Assembly: GCA_910589115.1 (NCBI GenBank)
Contig: CAJUSB010000031.1
Coordinates: 1-29,956, forward strand
From: an uncultured Clostridia bacterium
Lineage (GTDB): Bacteria > Bacillota > Clostridia > Oscillospirales > Butyricicoccaceae
Direction: 5' to 3'
DNA length: 29,956 nt
In this document: positions 25,706-29,956 of the stretch, one piece after another
Numbering within the stretch: position 1 is the first letter of the stretch
Layout: each line of letters opens with the position of its first letter
Program-made: the position numbers and the translations under genes
Notes under the pieces: model-generated
What the model saw: only the letters and a program-made list of their open reading frames with translations
What the model was told of the DNA's origin: nothing
Database searches by the model: none

Positions 25706-27139
25706 TCAAAAATAATACAGAAACTCGTGATTGTATTTCTTATAAGTGAAAGCCCCTATCGCGAGGACCGCCAGGGTATACACTAAGATAATGCAATGGG
25801 TCTCAATGGACGGAACCGCCGTATCCAAAATCACCGAACGGAAGTATCCAATAAACGAATACAGCGGATTGATCAGAAACATTTTCTGCATCCCCTCATC
25901 AAATCCGTTTGTGGAGTAAAAAATTGCGGAAACCCACATGATCAGCTGCGTGAATACGCCCCAAAGGTACTGCATATCCCGAAAAAATACAAATAGTGCC
26001 GATAATATCAGCCCTACGCCAATATTGAATACAATCAGACAGCAGATGGGATACACCAACAACAAATACATCGACGTAATAGAAAGCCCGTCAACCAGAA
26101 TGAAAATAATCAGGAGCAGCAGTGTCAGCCCAAAATTGATCAGCGAAGAGATGTTTTTTGACAGCAGGAAAAGATATTTCGGGATGTTTACCTTCGTAAA
26201 TATTGATGCATTATCCAGCAGCGAAGTCATTCCCTGCATCGTGGCATCGCTGAAAAAACCAAATACCATCTGTCCGGTAAACATATAGATTGCAAAATGG
26301 TTAATATTACTTCCAAGAATATCCTTAAAAACGATCCACATGATAAGCAGTGTGCTCAGCGGGGACAGAATACTCCACAACATTCCCAGGATGGTACGTT
26401 TGTATTTTAATGTAAAATCGCGTTTGACCAGCTCCTCAAACAGGAAGCGGTGCCTGCTGATTTTTCCGGATTTTCTTTCTTCGGTTACAAGCAAGCTGAT
26501 CAGCAGGAGAATCCCGCCCAGAACCAGCTGCAATGCCAGCGCAACCGGCAGCTGTTCCAGCTGCGCCTCAATATAATATGCCGGAGCGGAATCAGGGAGC
26601 GGAACTTCCATTGTCTCCCCTTGCCCAAAGGTATCCACCCGCTGAACCGCTCCCTGGAACTCGACCTCGGCAATGCCGTACCATTCATTTTTCAAAAACA
26701 CCAGCGAGCGGTTTTGACCCGGAAGGATCTCTATCACAATATCCTGTGTTGCGTTTTCCGGCTGAAGTCCCTCCGCACCGGGAAACCAGCCCGCATAGTA
26801 ATAGTCCGCCCCTTCTTCTCCCGGGAACCAGGCCCAGTTTCCCTCTACCGGCGGGGATAGGTTATACCATCCGCCGTTTGCGTTGTATCCGAGCAGGCAA
26901 ATTTCATTCACCGTAGCCTGTGGATTCTTTTCACCCGTGGCCGTAATCCGAACACGTTCCATCGGATCCGGCACAATGCGGGAAGAAAAATAAGTGCTGA
27001 AAACAGCGCACCATACCATCAATAAAGATAAGATGAAACACTGCAATTTCCCGGCGCGTTTTCTCAGCTTCTGCCAGAGCACAAAAACAAGTACCGCAGC
27101 AACTGCCGCCTCTGCAAGGTGCGCGGGTGTAAAAAACAT
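25706..27139 (-). CDS. ABC-2 type polysaccharide permease with extra extracytoplasmic domain
   Basis: A 477-residue membrane protein. The C-terminal 250 residues are a normal Wzm/TagG permease (ELVKRDFTLKYKRTILGMLWSILSP, and INPLYSFIGYFRSVILD). Ahead of it lie two membrane helices (about 7-23 and 33-52), a polar, aromatic- and glycine-rich region outside the membrane (53-197, including NGGWYNLSPP and NEWYGIAEVEFQG), and a further helix (199-217). Permeases of this type usually have about 260-280 residues. The outer domain may touch the exported glycan; this is inference. GAGGTG lies 8 bases before ATG 27139. Partner ATPase is the next gene. Confidence 0.93.
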   Translation of the reverse strand: MFFTPAHLAEAAVAAVLVFVLWQKLRKRAGKLQCFILSLLMVWCAVFSTYFSSRIVPDPMERVRITATGEKNPQATVNEICLLGYNANGGWYNLSPPVEGNWAWFPGEEGADYYYAGWFPGAEGLQPENATQDIVIEILPGQNRSLVFLKNEWYGIAEVEFQGAVQRVDTFGQGETMEVPLPDSAPAYYIEAQLEQLPVALALQLVLGGILLLISLLVTEERKSGKISRHRFLFEELVKRDFTLKYKRTILGMLWSILSPLSTLLIMWIVFKDILGSNINHFAIYMFTGQMVFGFFSDATMQGMTSLLDNASIFTKVNIPKYLFLLSKNISSLINFGLTLLLLIIFILVDGLSITSMYLLLVYPICCLIVFNIGVGLILSALFVFFRDMQYLWGVFTQLIMWVSAIFYSTNGFDEGMQKMFLINPLYSFIGYFRSVILDTAVPSIETHCIILVYTLAVLAIGAFTYKKYNHEFLYYF

Positions 27140-27217
27140 AGATTTTTCACCTCATATGCATCAAAACGAAAAGATTATTTTGCCGCTACGGTAACTCGCC
27201 CCGGCGGAACATTCCCG

Positions 27218-27601
27218 TCACAAACCTTCATCGACCTGAAATATTGTTTCGCAGAACACATTTCTTTCGGTGTTAACCGCGAATGCCGTTGCCAATCCGG
27301 AAGGCTTCCTGTCGTTGATCAGAATCCGCTCGCCATAGGGAGCTTCATAAAGAATTGCATCATACCGGATATCATGTTCTTTCAGAAACCGTTCCGTCAA
27401 TTCAGCATAATCCTTCTTGCGTGAGGTGAGAAAAATTATCATATCTCCCTCCGGGATAGCATCCAGAAATGTTTTTGCGCCGGACAGTAGGGTATCCTTT
27501 CCATCAGCCAAATAACCGTTATGTACCACAACCGTCCCGTCAAGGTCAAGCACCCATGTTTTCCCCAGCGCAGAAAGCGTAATCTTTTTTTTCATACTCA
27601 T
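27218..27601 (-). CDS. Small HAD-family phosphatase
   Basis: A 127-residue HAD phosphatase without a cap. Motif I is LDLDGT (D19, D21), motif II FLTSRK (T59/S60) and motif III LINDRKP with D97. It resembles short phosphatases of capsule clusters. ATG 27601 overlaps the SIS stop by four bases (ATGA) with GGAGAA ahead; a second ATG at 27595 is possible. With the isomerase and the kinase-nucleotidyltransferase it could remove the terminal phosphate of a sugar bisphosphate before activation. Confidence 0.88.
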   Translation of the reverse strand: MSMKKKITLSALGKTWVLDLDGTVVVHNGYLADGKDTLLSGAKTFLDAIPEGDMIIFLTSRKKDYAELTERFLKEHDIRYDAILYEAPYGERILINDRKPSGLATAFAVNTERNVFCETIFQVDEGL

Positions 27602-28179
27602 TTCAGCAATTCTCCGATGTACCCGCCCGGATGGTTGCGCCGGAACTGCTCCAGAGAACAATCCATTCTCCGTGCAATGTCCCAGGCAAGCCCCTGGAGC
27701 ACGATCAGGTTTACAGTGGTCGAGTTATTTGGCGCAACATTCCATAAATCGCCCTCATGGGAAAGCTCCAAGATCAGGCTGTTTTCCTTCAGTCTTTCAG
27801 CCAACGTAGATGCGTTTGCAAAAGACAGCAGCCAAAGCTCTGCCTCCCGCTGTTCCAGTTGCTGAACCAAATAGATCGATTCGGAGGTTTCCCCGCTTTT
27901 GGTCAGGATAATTACCAGATCACCATCCCGCACCAGCCCCAAATCGCCGTGAATCGCGGAGTTGGAATGCATGAATCCCGCGTCCAGTCCGAGCGAAAGC
28001 ATCGTTCCGACAAACTTCTCGCATACGGGAACATTTTTCCCAAGCCCGCTGACAATCACGCGCTTTCCGTTCCGCAATACTGCCGCGCAGCTTTCCGACA
28101 GGCGGGAAAACATACCAATATCTATGGATTCCACCGCGTGATTCAGAATCTGCATAGTTTCCTGAAAATACCGTATCAT
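27598..28179 (-). CDS. SIS-domain sugar-phosphate isomerase (KpsF/GutQ-like)
   Basis: A 193-residue single SIS domain without the CBS pair found in full KpsF/KdsD proteins. The sugar-phosphate site is seen in VSGLGKNVPV, HGDLGLVRDGDLVIILTKSGET, the NNSTTVNLIVLQGLA helix, and the family's ending FRRNHPGGYIGELL. KpsF/GutQ proteins interconvert ribulose 5-phosphate and arabinose 5-phosphate; GmhA-type SIS proteins lack the NHPGG ending. The gene overlaps its neighbours on both sides by four bases (ATGA), so the three proteins are made together. Confidence 0.88.
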   Translation of the reverse strand: MIRYFQETMQILNHAVESIDIGMFSRLSESCAAVLRNGKRVIVSGLGKNVPVCEKFVGTMLSLGLDAGFMHSNSAIHGDLGLVRDGDLVIILTKSGETSESIYLVQQLEQREAELWLLSFANASTLAERLKENSLILELSHEGDLWNVAPNNSTTVNLIVLQGLAWDIARRMDCSLEQFRRNHPGGYIGELLK

Positions 28180-29684
28180 AGAACTTCCTCCAGATAATAC
28201 AACCCATTGTAAAACGCTCCGCAGATCGAATCGTAATCCTCCCAGGCATAGGTTGTCAGGGAGAGCCAGATGATAGCATGAATCAGCTTGATCTGTCGTT
28301 CAGAAATTTCATCTTTTAACAGTTCAAAAAAGCGCTCCTCCATGTCTTCCCAGCCATTGGATGCAATGCGCAGCAATATCTCATGCTCATCGATTTCCAA
28401 TTCAAACCGTTTCAGGTTGAACTGATCGTAATTGCCGACAATCGAATAATACAGCTTGGCCCATTCATACGCAGTATCCCCCAGAAACGGCGTAGTTCCA
28501 AAATATCCTCTCGGGTCAATCAAAACAGGGGAAAAATCCGCGTCTCGCAGCATCAGGTTAGAAAAGGTACAGTCCCCATGCAGCAGCTGAAAGCGTTTTG
28601 GGTAGTATTTACGCATAGCGCTTCGCAGTGCATCCCAGTGGAAGAAAATATTACGGCAGCTTCGTCCGTTTATCGTAATAACCGGTTCATCTGCAAACGG
28701 GACAAGTCCACGAATCTTTTCTGTCCTCCGAATGGTTTTATCCAGATACGCATCCTCGCAGCTTTCAAAATCCGCTGCGGCATCCTCCAACGCATGAACA
28801 TCCTTCAAACAACGGATAATCGATTCTAAAATCTTGTTTTTCTGCGTCTTTCTGATATTTGTGTATTCATATATATTTTTTCCATGTATGCGTTCCATCT
28901 CCAACGGCTCATACGAATAGATTTTAGGGATGCTGCGGAAGGCAGCGCCCTCTACTCGTTGATACCATGCCCTTTCCGCCTGCGCCAATTCCCGGCCCTG
29001 ATCGTCAATTCCTTCCTTGATAATCGTGTCTTGCTTGACAGTGATCCGGTTGAATGGCCTGCATCGGCACTGAGCGAGCTGTGCATATTCCTCTGCTAAT
29101 CCATATTCATGCGTCCCATATAGCGGCAGCTCCTGAAAGACAATCCCTTTTCCTTTTAGATAGCGTACAAATTCCCCGCTTTCAGGTATATCCTGAAAAA
29201 TATCCCTGCTGCGGAAAATAAAGCAGCCCGCAACCCCCTGTGTCTCAGAAGGCGTTTCAACCAGTTCCCCATTCACATAGCTCCATCGGCACCGGAAGTC
29301 TTTGGAAACCCCAAGGAAATTACCTTCGGACTTCGGGAACTCAAACCCGGCAGGTAGCACCAGATCAGACCAAATCAGCATGAACGGTGTGTTGTCCGGA
29401 ATCGACTCCAACGCCTCTTGCAGCCCTGCGCAGGTGCCGGTATGCCCAGTTCCTTCCACCAGACGATAATCCACATCTGCAAAGGTCGCTAAATAGCGTT
29501 TCAGAACATCATATTTATAATCGCCTATTACAATAAATTTTTTATCCGGATAGGCACGGAACAAGTGGAATAACATGGGTAGGTTTTGTACCGGTACAAG
29601 TGCTTTCGGTTTATTCCGGGTCAGCTGCTTCATCCGGGTCCCTTTCCCGCCGGCCTGAACAATTACATAGGATATTTCATTCAT
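28176..29684 (-). CDS. Fusion: sugar-phosphate nucleotidyltransferase + APH/choline-kinase-like kinase
   Basis: A 502-residue bifunctional protein. Residues 1-210 are a nucleotidyltransferase: QAGGKGTRMKQLT (10-22), KPKALVPVQ (25-33), and a metal-binding SDL near 106-108. Residues 211-502 are a kinase of the aminoglycoside/choline kinase fold: HGD at 369-371 with N376 in LLHGDCTFSNLML, and the metal aspartate D390 in VLIDPRG. The pair should phosphorylate a sugar or alcohol and join it to a nucleotide. LicA/LicC-like choline activation is the main alternative. ATG 29684 is preferred over 29690 because AAAGGA lies 8 bases ahead. Its stop overlaps the SIS start by four bases. Confidence 0.9.
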   Translation of the reverse strand: MNEISYVIVQAGGKGTRMKQLTRNKPKALVPVQNLPMLFHLFRAYPDKKFIVIGDYKYDVLKRYLATFADVDYRLVEGTGHTGTCAGLQEALESIPDNTPFMLIWSDLVLPAGFEFPKSEGNFLGVSKDFRCRWSYVNGELVETPSETQGVAGCFIFRSRDIFQDIPESGEFVRYLKGKGIVFQELPLYGTHEYGLAEEYAQLAQCRCRPFNRITVKQDTIIKEGIDDQGRELAQAERAWYQRVEGAAFRSIPKIYSYEPLEMERIHGKNIYEYTNIRKTQKNKILESIIRCLKDVHALEDAAADFESCEDAYLDKTIRRTEKIRGLVPFADEPVITINGRSCRNIFFHWDALRSAMRKYYPKRFQLLHGDCTFSNLMLRDADFSPVLIDPRGYFGTTPFLGDTAYEWAKLYYSIVGNYDQFNLKRFELEIDEHEILLRIASNGWEDMEERFFELLKDEISERQIKLIHAIIWLSLTTYAWEDYDSICGAFYNGLYYLEEVL

Positions 29685-29706
29685 AAGCATTTCCTTTCTA
29701 ACAGAT

Positions 29707-29955
29707 TCAGCGCCATTTTACAAATCGTTTGAAAATGGCCAACTTCTTTTTATGCTTCAAATAAAATTGATAGCACCAATACGGTATGGGAATGAGCCCA
29801 AACGCATATGCTTTCCACGGGCCGGGCGCTGCGCCTGCATATTGCGGTTCTGATGATTCTAAAATAATTTCCTCGCAAATATCCGACCGGTTAAATATGC
29901 TGTTCAGAGAGTAAATGAAAAATGAATTGTGCGATGGATAAAAGACATGGAGGTC
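29707..29955 (-). CDS. C-terminal end of an unrecognised protein (partial)
   Basis: The minus strand is open from the right edge to a TGA at 29707-29709, giving the last 82 residues of a protein. It contains HNSFFIYSLNSIF, then EPQYAGAAPGPWKAYAFGL, and ends with a basic stretch (KHKKKLAIFKRFVKW). It lies 22 bases before the nucleotidyltransferase-kinase gene in the same direction. By position it is another polysaccharide gene, perhaps a glycosyltransferase, but no motif names it. Confidence 0.6.
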   Translation of the reverse strand, partial: DLHVFYPSHNSFFIYSLNSIFNRSDICEEIILESSEPQYAGAAPGPWKAYAFGLIPIPYWCYQFYLKHKKKLAIFKRFVKWR

Positions 29956-29956
29956 T

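Noticed and set aside
27218..29684. KDO synthesis as the role of the isomerase, phosphatase and nucleotidyltransferase
   Set aside because: No KdsA-like synthase is present, the nucleotidyltransferase is fused to a kinase that KDO synthesis does not need, and the rest of the window looks Gram-positive. It is not fully excluded because the operon continues past the edge.

Overview
The window looks like chromosomal DNA of a low-to-mid GC Gram-positive anaerobe, most likely a gut-type clostridium. This rests on strong AGGAGG-type ribosome sites, the style of the proteins, an ABC-exported wall or capsular polymer with a Dlt-like acylation module, and hairpin repeats between genes. The species cannot be named. 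I saw no tRNA, rRNA or CRISPR array.

Region 1 (about 74-9524, plus strand) is a defence operon. A clear promoter drives a 69-aa Xre-type regulator, followed by an Mrr-family nuclease with an extra N-terminal domain and then the type I restriction-modification genes hsdM, hsdS and hsdR. A YgjP/SprT-like metallopeptidase overlaps the hsdR stop by one base. HsdS carries an additional C-terminal domain that resembles Panacea/SocA (DUF4065) proteins.

Region 2 (9525-10644) is a gene-poor junction where the two operons converge. It holds a frameshifted remnant of a minus-strand gene, a strong bidirectional hairpin terminator, another minus-strand gene tail, and an imperfect inverted repeat of about 160 bp.

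Region 3 (10645 to the right edge, all minus strand, so transcription runs from high to low coordinates) is a surface-polysaccharide operon whose promoter lies outside the window. In transcription order it encodes: the end of an unrecognised protein; a nucleotidyltransferase-kinase fusion, a KpsF-like SIS isomerase and a small HAD phosphatase, which together could make an activated sugar; a polysaccharide ABC permease with an extra extracytoplasmic domain; an ABC ATPase fused to UDP-galactopyranose mutase; a DUF4422 glycosyltransferase; RmlA, RmlB and RmlC without RmlD; a DegT-type sugar aminotransferase; a frameshifted acyltransferase-3 gene; an ATP-grasp ligase bracketed by inverted copies of an intergenic repeat; and finally a five-gene acylation module (SGNH/DltD-like, MBOAT/DltB-like, AMP-forming ligase/DltA-like, SDR, carrier protein/DltC-like).

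Read together, region 3 appears to build a glycan containing galactofuranose and a dTDP-derived amino sugar, export it by an ABC transporter, and decorate it outside the membrane with an acyl group activated on a dedicated carrier. The most unusual parts are the ATPase-mutase fusion, the Dlt-like module with its own reductase and an SGNH protein bearing an apparent ILEI/FAM3-like C-terminal domain, and the compact sugar-activation trio.
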